This document shows, piece after piece, positions 1 to 8,944 of a stretch of 64,000 nt of DNA. Origin of the DNA: Kitasatospora acidiphila (GTDB lineage: Bacteria; Actinomycetota; Actinomycetes; Streptomycetales; Streptomycetaceae); the NCBI RefSeq assembly GCF_006636205.1, contig NZ_VIGB01000003.1:2728001-2792000 (forward strand), given 5' to 3'. The position numbers and the translations under genes are program-made. A model generated the notes under the pieces. That model saw nothing but the letters and a program-made list of their open reading frames with translations, ran no database searches and was not told where the DNA came from. Within the stretch, counting starts at the first letter, position 1. Each line of letters starts with the position of its first letter.

Positions 1-682
1 TGCGGCCGGCCCCGGCCTCCTTGGCGAACCGGATCGCCGCGTCCACGTCCCGCCACTCGGTCTCGCCGAAGTGCCCGATGCCGTCCGGCGAGGCGGGCGC
101 ACCCTGGTCACCCCGGTAGCTGGCCACCAGCGCCGGCAGCCGCAGCCGCTGCAGCACCGGCAGCACCGGGAGGGCCTGCCGGCGGTCGGCCAGCGCGCCG
201 TGCACCAGGATCACCCAGGTGCCGCGCACCGCCGGCACGTACCAGGCGGGCAGCCCGCCCAGTTCGCCGTCGACCACCACGTCCATGTAGTCCAGGCCGC
301 AAGCGGAGCCCGGGTCGCCGCGCAGCACCCGGTTGCTGAGCTCCACCTCGGCGCCGTCGGCCGGCGGGCTGCCGGCGGACCGCTCGATGCGGCGGGTGAC
401 CGTCTGCGGGTCGGTGGCCAGGACGTCGCCGACCACGGCGTGGCCGCCGGGCCAGTCCAGGGCGTAGATGCCGCGCCGGCCGCTGTCCACCGTCCGGGTC
501 AGGGTCACCTCGTGGGCCGTCATCCGGTGCACCCGCAACGCCGGCTCGGCTATGACCGGCCCGTGCTCTGCCGTCTCCGGACGCAGTGCGAGGTCGGAGA
601 CCCGGCGGCCGACCAGCAGCACGGCCGCACCCGCTCCGGCGACGACGGTGGCGGCCGCGGCAAGGACGGTTCCCCAACGCAT
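1..682 (-). CDS. alpha/beta hydrolase family protein, 3' end outside window
   Basis: This minus-strand gene starts with ATG at 682 and runs off the left edge, so about 227 codons are visible. The N-terminus is one hydrophobic segment (residues 4-25, Ala/Val/Leu rich) followed by Arg-Arg, suggesting a membrane anchor. The visible C-terminal part has the WVILVHG strand-turn that forms the oxyanion-hole region of alpha/beta hydrolases, followed by ASYRGDQGAP, as in the family. The nucleophile elbow (GxSxG) would lie beyond the edge, so catalytic competence cannot be judged. Substrate unknown. Confidence 0.75.
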   Translation of the reverse strand, partial: MRWGTVLAAAATVVAGAGAAVLLVGRRVSDLALRPETAEHGPVIAEPALRVHRMTAHEVTLTRTVDSGRRGIYALDWPGGHAVVGDVLATDPQTVTRRIERSAGSPPADGAEVELSNRVLRGDPGSACGLDYMDVVVDGELGGLPAWYVPAVRGTWVILVHGALADRRQALPVLPVLQRLRLPALVASYRGDQGAPASPDGIGHFGETEWRDVDAAIRFAKEAGAGR

Positions 683-762
683 GGCTCTCCCCGGTGGTGA
701 CGACGGCTGCGGACGTCACCAGTTCACCCCGGAGCGCCCGAACCCGCCACCGCAGCACGGCA

Positions 763-1045
763 GCCCGCACGGACCTTGGCATGACGCGCTCCCGCGCCAC
801 CGGCCGCGATCTCCCCCCCCCGGGCCCGAACAGCCACCCCGGCACCGCCCGTAGCAGTGCCGCCCGCACGGACCTCGGCATGACGCGCTCCCGCGCCACC
901 GGCCGCGATCTCCCCCCGGGCCCGAACAGCCACCCCGGCACCGCCCGTAGCAGTGCCGCCCGCACGGACCTCGGCATGACGCGCTCCCGCGCCACCGGCC
1001 GCGATCTCCCCACCCAGCCCGAACGGCCACCCCGGCACCCTCGGC
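763..1045. repeat. three tandem repeat units of about 97 bp in an intergenic spacer
   Basis: Units begin at 763, 862 and 958, each with GCCCGCACGGACC. Spacing is 99 then 96 bp; the 3-bp difference is in the C-run in the middle of the unit. Units one and two are nearly identical; unit three diverges after about 1010. The repeats fill most of the 683-1224 gap between the hydrolase and the B12 riboswitch. I see no convincing gene in this gap, although both strands are open for long stretches because the sequence is GC-rich. Confidence 0.85.
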
Positions 1046-1224
1046 CCGGCGCGGCCGTAGCCGTGCCCCCCCGTAACGGTGGCGACCGTCGGCCCGCTGA
1101 TCGCGGCGCCCGGCGCCGGCTTCGCCGTCGGGCCGGCCGGGGCCGCCGATCAAGCAGACCGCATGGCTCGGGCGCGGGCTGCGCCGGGCGGGCGTCGCGG
1201 AGGGCTGGTTGACGCCCGGAGAGC

Positions 1225-1390
1225 GGGCGTGATGGGATCGCTGGGCCATACGGAGGCATAGGAGAGGAAGCCCGGTGCGAATCCGGCGCGGTCCCGCCAC
1301 TGTCACCGGGGCGCGGCAGGTCGGCCGCCCCGGGAGCCAGGAACTCTCGCCCCCGTTACGTCGATCCGGGGCGCGGACCCTGAGTGAGGA
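1225..1390 (+). promoter_or_regulatory. cobalamin riboswitch
   Basis: The conserved cobalamin-riboswitch core is readable: GGTGCGAATCC followed by GGTCCCGCCACTGT at about 1274-1302, and the B12-box-like AGCCAGGAACTC at about 1335-1346. It ends a few bases before the cobD start at 1400, which is typical for control of translation initiation by adenosylcobalamin in actinobacteria. The boundaries are approximate because I did not fold the RNA. It should switch off the whole cobD-cobQ-chelatase-cobO-cobB operon when B12 is plentiful. Confidence 0.88.
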
Positions 1391-1399
1391 CACGCTTCG

Positions 1400-2350
1400 A
1401 TGCAGCGCGCCGTCGCTGGCTATGCCTGCGGCGCGGTGGCCGGCTATGCCGCCGACGCCGTGTTCGCCGACCCTCGACGCGGTCACCCGGTGGCCGCGTT
1501 CGGCCGGGCCGCGACCGCCCTGGAACGCGCGCTCTGGCGCGACCACCGCGGCGCCGGCGCCCTGCACACCGCGCTAGCGGTGGGCGCGGTGGCCACCGGG
1601 GCGGCGCTCCTGGAGCGCGGTGCCGGGCCCGCCCGCCGGGCCGCCAATGCCGCGCTGGCCACCTGGACGGTGCTCGGCGGCACCTCGCTGACCCGGGAGG
1701 CCCGCACCATCGGCGGCCATCTGACGGCCGGTGACCTGACGGCGGCCAGGGAGCGGCTGCCGCATCTGTGCGGGCGGGACCCGAGCGGCCTGGACGAGCA
1801 GCAGATCGCCCGCGCGGTGGTGGAGTCGGTGGCCGAGAACACCGCGGACGCCGTGGTCAACGCCCTGGTCTGGGGCGCACTGGCGGGCTCCCCCGGGCTG
1901 CTGGCGTTCCGGGCGGTGAACACCCTGGACGCGATGGTGGGCCACAAGTCGCCGCGCTACCGCCGGTTCGGCTGGGCGGCGGCCCGGCTGGACGATGTCG
2001 CGGGCTGGCCGGGCGCCCGCCTGGCGGCGCTGCTCGCGGTGGCCGCCGCCGAGGACCGCGGGCGGGCCTGGCGGATCTGGCGGCGGGACGGTTCGGCGCA
2101 CCCGAGCCCCAATGCGGGTCAGGCCGAGTCGGCGTTCGCGGGTGCGCTCGGTGTGCGGCTCGGCGGCACCCTGCAGTACGGAACCCGCGTCGAGCACCGC
2201 CCGGTGCTGGGCGCCGAGCAGCGCCCGGTGGCGGTCGGCGACATCGAGCGGGCCTGTCAACTGTCGCGCCGCATTGGGTTGTTGGCACTCACCAGCACGG
2301 TATTGACACGCACGGTGGTGGCCCGCGCGCTGTGGAAGGGACGTCGATGA
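1400..2350 (+). CDS. cobD: adenosylcobinamide-phosphate synthase CobD/CbiB
   Basis: A 316-residue integral membrane protein that attaches aminopropanol (or its phosphate) to adenosylcobyric acid late in cobalamin synthesis. The family signature is visible: the N-terminal DAVFADPRRGHPVAAFG segment, VVESVAENTADAVVNAL, VNTLDAMVGHKSPRYRRFGW and the HPSPNAGQAESAFAGAL motif near the C-terminus. The length is normal. It is the first gene after the riboswitch. Its TGA overlaps the cobQ ATG (ATGA), indicating translational coupling. Confidence 0.95.
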   Translation: MQRAVAGYACGAVAGYAADAVFADPRRGHPVAAFGRAATALERALWRDHRGAGALHTALAVGAVATGAALLERGAGPARRAANAALATWTVLGGTSLTREARTIGGHLTAGDLTAARERLPHLCGRDPSGLDEQQIARAVVESVAENTADAVVNALVWGALAGSPGLLAFRAVNTLDAMVGHKSPRYRRFGWAAARLDDVAGWPGARLAALLAVAAAEDRGRAWRIWRRDGSAHPSPNAGQAESAFAGALGVRLGGTLQYGTRVEHRPVLGAEQRPVAVGDIERACQLSRRIGLLALTSTVLTRTVVARALWKGRR

Positions 2351-3873
2351 GCAACGCGATCCTGATCGCCGGCACCACCTCGGATGCCGGCAAGAGCGTG
2401 GTGACCGCCGGGATCTGCCGCTGGCTGGTCCGGCAGGGCGTCAAGGTGGCGCCGTTCAAGGCGCAGAACATGTCGCTCAACTCGATGGTCACGGCGGACG
2501 GCGCCGAGATCGGCCGGGCCCAGGTGATGCAGGCGCAGGCCGCCCGGGTCGAGCCGGAGGCGGCGATGAACCCGGTGCTGCTCAAGCCCGGCGGCGACGG
2601 GCGCAGCCAGGTGGTACTGCTGGGGCGCCCGGTCGCGGAGGTCGGCGCACTGGACTACCGGGAGCGCAAGCCGTATCTGCTGGAGCGTTCGCTGGAGTGC
2701 CTGGCCGATCTGCGCCGCCGGTTCGACGTGGTGGTGTGCGAGGGCGCGGGCTCACCGGCCGAGATCAACCTGCGGGACCGGGACATCGCCAACATGGGCC
2801 TGGCCCGGGCCGCCGAGCTGCCGGTGCTGGTGGTCGGCGACATCGACCGCGGCGGGGTGTTCGCCGCGATGTACGGGACGCTGGCGCTGCTCAGCCCCGA
2901 GGACCAGCGGCTGGTGGCGGGCTGGCTGGTGAACAAGTTCCGCGGTGACGCCCGGCTGCTGAAGCCCGGCCTGGACATGCTGCACGAGCTGACCGGCCGT
3001 CCGGTGCTGGGCACCCTGCCGATGCTGGCCGACCTGTGGCTGGACGCGGAGGACTCGCTGGACCTGACCACGGCCGTGGAGCGCGGCGCGACGGCCGGTC
3101 CGCACGGCCGGGACGTGCTGCGGGTGGCGGTGCTGCGGCTGCCCCGGCTGTCCAACTTCACCGACGTGGACGCGCTGGCCCAGGAGCCCGGGGTGCTGGT
3201 GCGCTGGGCGACGCGGCCCGAGGAGCTGGCGGACGCCGATCTGGTGGTGCTGCCGGGCACCCGGGCGACGGTGGCGGACCTCGCCTGGCTGCGCGAGCGT
3301 GGCCTCGAACAGCCGCTGCGGGAGCGGGCGTTGGCGGGTCGGCCGGTGCTCGGGGTGTGCGGCGGCTACCAGATGCTGTCCCAGCGGATCACCGACTCGG
3401 TGGAGTCGGGGGCCGGCGTGGTCGACGGGCTCGGGCTGCTGCCGGTGCGGGTGGAGTTCCAGGTCGAGAAGACGCTCGGGCGGCCGGTCGGCGAGGCGTA
3501 CGGCGAGCGGGTCGAGGGCTACGAGATCCACCACGGGGTGGCCCGGGTGGACGGCGGCGAACCCTTCTTGGACGGCTGCCGGGTGGGTGCCGTGTGGGGC
3601 ACCACCTGGCACGGGGCGCTGGAGAACGACGGGTTCCGCCGGGCCTTCCTGCGCGAGGTCGCGGCGCTGGCCGGACGGGACTTCACGCCGGCGCCCGGCA
3701 CCTCGTTCGCGGCGGCCCGGGAGGCCCGGCTGGACCGGCTGGGGGATCTGATCGAGGAGCATGCCGACACCGACGCGCTGTGGCGGCTGATCGAGGGCGG
3801 GGTGGACGGCGCCCTGCCGTTCGTTCCGCCGGGGGCTCCGACGGCGCGTGCTGTGGAAGGTGACCTGCTGTGA
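2347..3873 (+). CDS. cobQ: cobyric acid synthase
   Basis: A 508-residue glutamine-dependent amidotransferase that amidates the b, d, e and g side chains of adenosylcobyrinic acid a,c-diamide. The N-terminal half is the dethiobiotin-synthetase-like ATPase (ILIAGTTSDAGKS P-loop near residue 5, KAQNMSLNSMV, VVCEGAGSPAEINL). The C-terminal half is a class I glutaminase domain with the nucleophile Cys in GVCGGYQMLS and a distal EIHHG. It starts inside the cobD stop and ends overlapping the GTG of the next gene, so the operon is tightly coupled. Confidence 0.96.
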   Translation: MSNAILIAGTTSDAGKSVVTAGICRWLVRQGVKVAPFKAQNMSLNSMVTADGAEIGRAQVMQAQAARVEPEAAMNPVLLKPGGDGRSQVVLLGRPVAEVGALDYRERKPYLLERSLECLADLRRRFDVVVCEGAGSPAEINLRDRDIANMGLARAAELPVLVVGDIDRGGVFAAMYGTLALLSPEDQRLVAGWLVNKFRGDARLLKPGLDMLHELTGRPVLGTLPMLADLWLDAEDSLDLTTAVERGATAGPHGRDVLRVAVLRLPRLSNFTDVDALAQEPGVLVRWATRPEELADADLVVLPGTRATVADLAWLRERGLEQPLRERALAGRPVLGVCGGYQMLSQRITDSVESGAGVVDGLGLLPVRVEFQVEKTLGRPVGEAYGERVEGYEIHHGVARVDGGEPFLDGCRVGAVWGTTWHGALENDGFRRAFLREVAALAGRDFTPAPGTSFAAAREARLDRLGDLIEEHADTDALWRLIEGGVDGALPFVPPGAPTARAVEGDLL

Positions 3874-5915
3874 GTGACGTCCGATATCCGTTCACCGCGA
3901 TCGTCGGCATGGCCGATCTGCGACTGGCGCTGCTGCTGAACGCGGTCTCGCCGGCGGTCGGCGGCGTGCTGGTGCGGGGTGAGAAGGGCACCGCGAAGTC
4001 GACGATGGTGCGGGCGCTGGCCGGACTGCTGCCGTCGATCGCGGTGGCCGACGGGTGCCGGTTCGCCTGCGACCCGGCGGCACCCGATCCGCAGTGCCCG
4101 GACGCGCCGCACTCCGCCGGCTCCCATGACCGGCCGGCCCGGCTGGTGGAGCTGCCGGTCGGCGTCACCGAGGACCGGATCGTCGGCTCGCTGGACCTCG
4201 AGCAGGCGCTCGCCCAGGGCGTGAAGGCGTATGAGCCGGGGCTGCTGGCCCAGGCGCACCGCGGTGTGCTCTACATCGACGAGGTCAACCTGCTGCAGGA
4301 CCACGTGGTCGACCTGCTGCTGGACGCGGCGGCGATGGGGCGCTCCTACGTGGAGCGCGAGGGCGTCTCGGTGCGGCACGCGGCGCGGTTCCTGCTGGTG
4401 GGGACGATGAACCCGGAGGAGGGCGAGCTGCGGCCGCAGCTGCTCGACCGGTTCGGGCTCACCGTGGAGATCGCGGCCACCCGGGATCCGCAGGAGCGGG
4501 CCGAGGTGGTGCGGCGGCGGCTGGCGTACGACGCGGACCCGGAGGGCTTCGCGGCCGACTACCGGGACGCCGAGCAGGAGCTCGCTCAACGGATCGGCGC
4601 GGCGCGGGAGTTGCTGCCGTCCGTGGTGCTTGGCGATGCGGCGCTGCGTCAGATCACCGCGGTCTGCGCCGCCTTCGAGGTGGACGGGCTGCGCGCGGAC
4701 ATCGTGATGGCCCGCGCCGCCGTCGCCCTGGCCGCCTGGGCGGGCCGCACGGCGGTGGCGGAGGAGGACGTCCGCAAGGCCGCGCAGCTGGCCCTGCCGC
4801 ACCGTCGCCGCCGCAACCCGTTCGACGCGCCCGGGCTGGACGAGGAGCAGTTGGACCGGACGCTGAGCGAGCACAGCGAGCCCGACACCGACCCGGACAA
4901 CGAGCCCGACGACGACCCGGACGGCGAAGGGCCGGGCGACGGCGGCCCGGACGGCGGGGGCCCCGGCGGGGCTCCGGAGCCGTCCGACGGCGGGGTGCCC
5001 GACACCGCGTCGACCGAGGAGCTCCAGGAGGCCGGCCCCAAGCTGCCCGCGCCCGGCGGCGCCCCCGCCCGCGAGTCCACCCCCGTGGCGGCCGGCGAGC
5101 CGTACCGCACCCGCCTGTTCAAGGTCCCCGGCACCGGCCACGGCACCCAGGGCCGCCGCTCCCCCGCCGAGACCGACGGCGGCCACACCATCCGGGACCG
5201 CCGCCCGCAGGGCGCCCTCACCCGGCTGCACCTCTCGGCCACCCTGCGCGCCGCCGCCCCGCACCAGCGGGCCCGAGGCCGCTCGGGCCGGTCCCTGGTG
5301 CTGCGCTCGGACGACTTCCGCGAGCAGGTGCGCCGCGGCCGCGAGTCCAACCTGGTGCTCTTCGTGGTGGACGCCTCCGGCTCGATGGCCGCCCGGCAGC
5401 GGATGACCGCCGTCAAGGGCGCCGTGCTGTCGCTGCTGATGGACGCCTACCAGCGCCGCGACAAGATCGGCATGATCACCTTCCGGGGCAGCGGCGCCGA
5501 GCTGGCGCTGCCGCCCACCTCCTCGGTGGAGGTCGGCGCCGCCCGCCTGGAGCGGCTGCCCACCGGCGGCCGCACCCCGCTGGCCGCCGGCCTGCTGCGC
5601 GCCCACGAGGTGCTGCGGCTGGAACGAGTGCGCGACCCGCTGCGCCGCCCGCTGCTGGTGGTGGTCACCGACGGCCGGGCCACCGGCGGCCGCACCGCGC
5701 TCGCCGAGGCCGGCCGGGCCGCCGCTCTGCTGGCCGCCCACGGCACCGCCGCCGTGGTGCTGGACTGCGAGTCCGGCCCGGTCCGGCTCGGCCTGGCCCG
5801 TACCCTGGCCACCCAGCTGAACGCCAACGCCGTCTCCCTGGACGAGCTGCGTGCCGAGGGCGTGGCCGCCCTGGTGCACGCCCACCGCCCCTCCACCTCA
5901 CGAAAGGCAGCGTGA
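3870..5915 (+). CDS. putative cobaltochelatase, fused AAA+ and von Willebrand A subunit (ChlI/ChlD-like)
   Basis: A 681-residue protein of the magnesium/cobalt chelatase ATPase type. Residues about 5-310 form an AAA+ module with Walker A GEKGTAKST and Walker B GVLYIDEVNLL. An Asp/Gly/Pro-rich linker follows at about 325-375. The C-terminus is a vWA domain with the MIDAS motif VDASGSM near residue 500. In actinobacteria such fused subunits accompany CobN and drive ATP-dependent cobalt insertion; cobN is not in this window. GTG start, overlapping the cobQ stop by four bases. Its place in the cob operon favours cobalt over magnesium. Confidence 0.9.
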   Translation: MSDVRYPFTAIVGMADLRLALLLNAVSPAVGGVLVRGEKGTAKSTMVRALAGLLPSIAVADGCRFACDPAAPDPQCPDAPHSAGSHDRPARLVELPVGVTEDRIVGSLDLEQALAQGVKAYEPGLLAQAHRGVLYIDEVNLLQDHVVDLLLDAAAMGRSYVEREGVSVRHAARFLLVGTMNPEEGELRPQLLDRFGLTVEIAATRDPQERAEVVRRRLAYDADPEGFAADYRDAEQELAQRIGAARELLPSVVLGDAALRQITAVCAAFEVDGLRADIVMARAAVALAAWAGRTAVAEEDVRKAAQLALPHRRRRNPFDAPGLDEEQLDRTLSEHSEPDTDPDNEPDDDPDGEGPGDGGPDGGGPGGAPEPSDGGVPDTASTEELQEAGPKLPAPGGAPARESTPVAAGEPYRTRLFKVPGTGHGTQGRRSPAETDGGHTIRDRRPQGALTRLHLSATLRAAAPHQRARGRSGRSLVLRSDDFREQVRRGRESNLVLFVVDASGSMAARQRMTAVKGAVLSLLMDAYQRRDKIGMITFRGSGAELALPPTSSVEVGAARLERLPTGGRTPLAAGLLRAHEVLRLERVRDPLRRPLLVVVTDGRATGGRTALAEAGRAAALLAAHGTAAVVLDCESGPVRLGLARTLATQLNANAVSLDELRAEGVAALVHAHRPSTSRKAA

Positions 5916-6517
5916 TCCCCGTGCCGCAGGGCCAGCCCGAGGTCGTCCCCGACGACGGCCTGACCACCCGTCAGCGCCGCAACCAGCCGATCACCGCCGT
6001 GCACACCGGGCCGGGCAAGGGCAAGTCGACCGCCGCCTTCGGCATGGCGCTGCGGGCCTGGAACCAGGGCTGGCCGATCGGGGTGTTCCAGTTCGTCAAG
6101 TCCGCCAAGTGGAAGGTGGGCGAGGAGAACGCGCTGAAGGTGCTGGGCGCCTCCGGTGAGGGCGGCAGCGTCGCCTGGCACAAGATGGGCGAGGGCTGGT
6201 CCTGGGTGCAGCGCGACCTGGAGTCCAGCGAGGAGGCCGCCAAGGAGGGTTGGGAGCAGGTCAAGCGCGACCTGGCCGCCGAGAGCTACCGGCTGTACGT
6301 GCTGGACGAGTTCACTTACCCGATGAAGTGGGGTTGGGTGGACGTGGCCGAGGTGGTCGAGGTGCTGCGCAACCGCCCGGGCAACCAGCATGTCGTGATC
6401 ACCGGCCGGTACGCGCCCGAGGCGCTGCTCGAACTGGCCGATCTGGTCACCGAGATGACCAAGGTGAAGCACCCGATGGACGCCGGCCGCAAGGGCCAGC
6501 GCGGGATCGAGTGGTAA
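5912..6517 (+). CDS. cobO: cob(I)yrinic acid a,c-diamide adenosyltransferase
   Basis: A 201-residue CobO/BtuR-family enzyme that transfers adenosyl from ATP to the corrin cobalt. The P-loop GPGKGKSTAAFG lies near residue 31. The later VLDEFTYPMKWGW segment and VITGRYAPEALLELADLVTE are typical of the family. The GTG start at 5912 overlaps the upstream TGA; a second in-frame GTG at 5921 is an alternative. Third gene downstream of cobD and part of the riboswitch-controlled operon. Confidence 0.95.
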   Translation: MIPVPQGQPEVVPDDGLTTRQRRNQPITAVHTGPGKGKSTAAFGMALRAWNQGWPIGVFQFVKSAKWKVGEENALKVLGASGEGGSVAWHKMGEGWSWVQRDLESSEEAAKEGWEQVKRDLAAESYRLYVLDEFTYPMKWGWVDVAEVVEVLRNRPGNQHVVITGRYAPEALLELADLVTEMTKVKHPMDAGRKGQRGIEW

Positions 6518-6553
6518 CTCCCCGACCGCCCTACCGGTAAGGCTCTGACGCAC

Positions 6554-7945
6554 GTGCACCTCCCCCGGCTCGTCATCGCCGCCCCCTCCTCGGGGGCCGG
6601 CAAGACCACCGTCGCCACCGGCCTGATGGCCGCGCTCACCGCGCGCGGCCTGGCCGTCTCCCCGCACAAGGTGGGCCCGGACTACATCGATCCGGGCTAC
6701 CACGCGCTGGCCACCGGCCGCCGCGGGCGCAACCTGGACGCCTTCCTGTGCGGCCCGGAGCGGATCGAGCCGCTGCTGCGCCACGGTGCGGCCGGGGCGG
6801 ACATCGCGGTGATCGAGGGCGTGATGGGGATGTTCGACGGCGCCTCCGGGCGTGGCGAGTTGGCCTCCACCGCGCAGGTCGCCAAGCTGCTGCGGGCGCC
6901 GGTGGTGCTGGTGGTGGACGGGTCCTCGCAGTCCCGCTCGGTGGCGGCCCTGGTGCACGGCTTCGCCACCTGGGACCCGCAGGTGCGCCTGGCGGGGGTG
7001 ATCCTCAACCGGGTCGCCTCCGACCGGCATGAGCAACTGCTGCGCGAGGCACTGGAGGAGGGCGCCGGGGTGCCGGTGCTGGGCGCGGTGCGGCGCACCG
7101 CCGCCGTGGCCACCCCGAGCCGGCACCTGGGCCTGGTGCCGGTGGTGGAGCGCTCGGCGGCGGCCCTGCAGGCGGTCGCCGACATGGCCGAACTCATCGC
7201 CGCCTCGGTGGACTTGGAAGCGGTGCTGGCACTGGCCCGGTCCGCCCCGCCGCTCACCGCCGCCCCCTGGGACCCGACCGCCGAGGTCGCCCGGGTCACC
7301 ACCACCGCCCCCCGGATCGCGCTGGCCGCAGGCAGAGCCTTCTCGTTCAGCTACGCCGAGAACGCCGAACTGCTGGCCGCCGCCGGCGCCGAGGTCGTCC
7401 CGTTCGACCCGCTGCACGACCAACGGCTTCCTGATGGCACGTCAGGTCTGGTGATCGGCGGCGGCTTTCCCGAGGTATACGGGGAACAGCTCAGCGCCAA
7501 CGGCGAGTTGCGGTCGGCGATCGCCGAACTCGCCGCCACCGGTGCGCCGATCGCCGCAGAGTGCGCCGGACTCCTGTATCTGGGGCGGGAGTTGGACGGC
7601 CATCCGATGTGCGGCATCCTGGGCGCCACGGCCCGGATGACCGAGCGGCTCACCCTGGGCTACCGCGAGGCGGTCGCCCTGCACGACAGCCCGCTGGCCC
7701 CCGCCGGCACCCGGGTGCGCGGCCACGAGTTCCACCGCACCGCCTGCACCCCGGGCGCCTCCCCCGCCACCCCCGCCTGGGCCTGGCGCTCCCCCGCCAA
7801 CGCCACCGTCACCGAGGGCTTCACCACCGCGAACGTGCACGCCTCCTACCTGCACCTGCACTGGGCCGGCGCCCCGCAACTGGCGGAGCGGTTCGTGCGG
7901 GCGGTCGGCCGGATCCCGCTTTACCTGGACGATCAAGGACGGTAA
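6554..7945 (+). CDS. cobB: cobyrinate a,c-diamide synthase
   Basis: A 463-residue glutamine-dependent amidotransferase making the a and c carboxamides of (hydrogeno)byrinic acid. The N-terminal ATPase has APSSGAGKTT, KVGPDYIDPGYH and EGVMGMFDG. The C-terminal glutaminase domain has the Cys nucleophile in AAECAGLLYL and the terminal NVHASYLHLH. GTG start at 6554, 36 bases after cobO. It is the last recognisable cob gene of this operon; the next gene, a secreted lectin, is unrelated. Confidence 0.95.
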   Translation: MHLPRLVIAAPSSGAGKTTVATGLMAALTARGLAVSPHKVGPDYIDPGYHALATGRRGRNLDAFLCGPERIEPLLRHGAAGADIAVIEGVMGMFDGASGRGELASTAQVAKLLRAPVVLVVDGSSQSRSVAALVHGFATWDPQVRLAGVILNRVASDRHEQLLREALEEGAGVPVLGAVRRTAAVATPSRHLGLVPVVERSAAALQAVADMAELIAASVDLEAVLALARSAPPLTAAPWDPTAEVARVTTTAPRIALAAGRAFSFSYAENAELLAAAGAEVVPFDPLHDQRLPDGTSGLVIGGGFPEVYGEQLSANGELRSAIAELAATGAPIAAECAGLLYLGRELDGHPMCGILGATARMTERLTLGYREAVALHDSPLAPAGTRVRGHEFHRTACTPGASPATPAWAWRSPANATVTEGFTTANVHASYLHLHWAGAPQLAERFVRAVGRIPLYLDDQGR

Positions 7946-7996
7946 GAAGTACCTCGCTCCGGCCTCACTCCGGAGCAGGAACTGTCCGAGGGGGAC

Positions 7997-8893
7997 ATCA
8001 TCAACACACCCAGACGACTCGTCGGCACGGCGGTGGCCGCCGTGCTCGCCTTCACCGGCCTGACGGTCTCGGCCGGCGCGGCCCACGCGGACGCCACCAG
8101 CTGCGTGACCGACACCACCGGCACCCCGACGCTCACGCCGATCAACGCGCTCGGCCCGGGCCAGAGCGCCACCAGCCCGAACACCATCTCCACCTACCAG
8201 GGGCGGGTGGCGAAGAACCCGGTCACCAAGCTGGTCATGCAGACCGACGGCAACCTGGTCCTCTACCTGCTCACCCAGACCGGCGGCCAGGGCCCGGCCG
8301 TGTGGAGCAGCGGCACCTGGGGCCACCCCGGCGCGCACGCCGTCTCCCAGTCCGACGGCAACTTCGTCGTCTACGACAGCAGCGGGCAGGCGCTGTGGAG
8401 CTCGGGCACCTGGGGCCAGAGCGGCACCGCCGGCCTGCTGAGCACCGGTGGGCTTCGGGCCGGCGATCCCCACAACTTCAAGGTGTGGTACTCCCAGGGC
8501 ATCGAGCAGCAGTCCCAGTGGTGCCCGACGAGCACCCAACTGCCGGGGACCGAGGGAACCGACCTCACCTTCATCACCCCCGGCTGCTTCCTGCAGTCGG
8601 CCAACGCCTGGTTGGTGCTGCAGTCCGACGGCAACCTGGTGATCTACCGCAAGCGGGACAACGCCCAGCTCTGGAGCAGCGGCACCAGCGGCACTTACTA
8701 CCCCCACCTGCAGCTGCAGGCCGACGGCAACCTCGTCCTCGCCGGTCCGGGCGGGAACCCCTACTGGTCCGCCGGCACCTACTACCACGCCGGTGACCGC
8801 GCCGTCTTCCAGAGCGACGGCAACTTCGTCGTCTACGACAAGAACGGCACCGCGCTGTGGTCCACCAACACCTGGCTGACCGCTAACCAGTGA
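7997..8893 (+). CDS. secreted bulb-type (B-lectin) mannose-binding-like protein with unusual start codon
   Basis: After a signal peptide ending in GAAHA (cleavage before DATS), the protein carries five QxDGNxVxY-type sugar-binding signatures (QTDGNLVLY, QSDGNFVVY, QSDGNLVIY, QADGNLVLA, QSDGNFVVY), the hallmark of monocot-lectin-like beta-prism domains. Interspersed LWSSGTW segments fit the fold. The only in-frame GTG starts (8033 onward) would delete the Pro-Arg-Arg n-region of the signal peptide. Upstream, two ATC codons at 7997 and 8000 directly follow GAGGGGGA, a good ribosome binding site, so an ATC start, or an ATG misread or mutated to ATC, is likely. Role probably carbohydrate binding outside the cell; ligand unknown. 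Confidence 0.85.
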   Translation: MINTPRRLVGTAVAAVLAFTGLTVSAGAAHADATSCVTDTTGTPTLTPINALGPGQSATSPNTISTYQGRVAKNPVTKLVMQTDGNLVLYLLTQTGGQGPAVWSSGTWGHPGAHAVSQSDGNFVVYDSSGQALWSSGTWGQSGTAGLLSTGGLRAGDPHNFKVWYSQGIEQQSQWCPTSTQLPGTEGTDLTFITPGCFLQSANAWLVLQSDGNLVIYRKRDNAQLWSSGTSGTYYPHLQLQADGNLVLAGPGGNPYWSAGTYYHAGDRAVFQSDGNFVVYDKNGTALWSTNTWLTANQ

Positions 8894-8900
8894 CCGACAC

Positions 8901-8938
8901 TCAGGGCCCTGTCCGCCGCGTGGCGGACAGGGCCCTGA
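8901..8938. terminator. bidirectional hairpin terminator between lectin and SDR genes
   Basis: A perfect 17-bp stem (arms 8901-8917 and 8922-8938) with a GCGT loop sits between two convergent genes, 8 bases after the lectin stop and 7 before the SDR stop. Strong GC-rich hairpins without a U-tract are common actinomycete terminators. Confidence 0.85.
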
Positions 8939-8944
8939 AGCCTC

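Noticed and set aside
763..1045. Tandem repeats considered as a CRISPR array
   Set aside because: Units are contiguous copies of about 97 bp with no unique spacers and no cas genes nearby.
108..1259. Long minus-strand frame across the repeat spacer
   Set aside because: It is out of frame with the hydrolase, runs through the intergenic repeats and part of the riboswitch, and has Arg/Pro/Gly-rich composition typical of non-coding GC-rich DNA.
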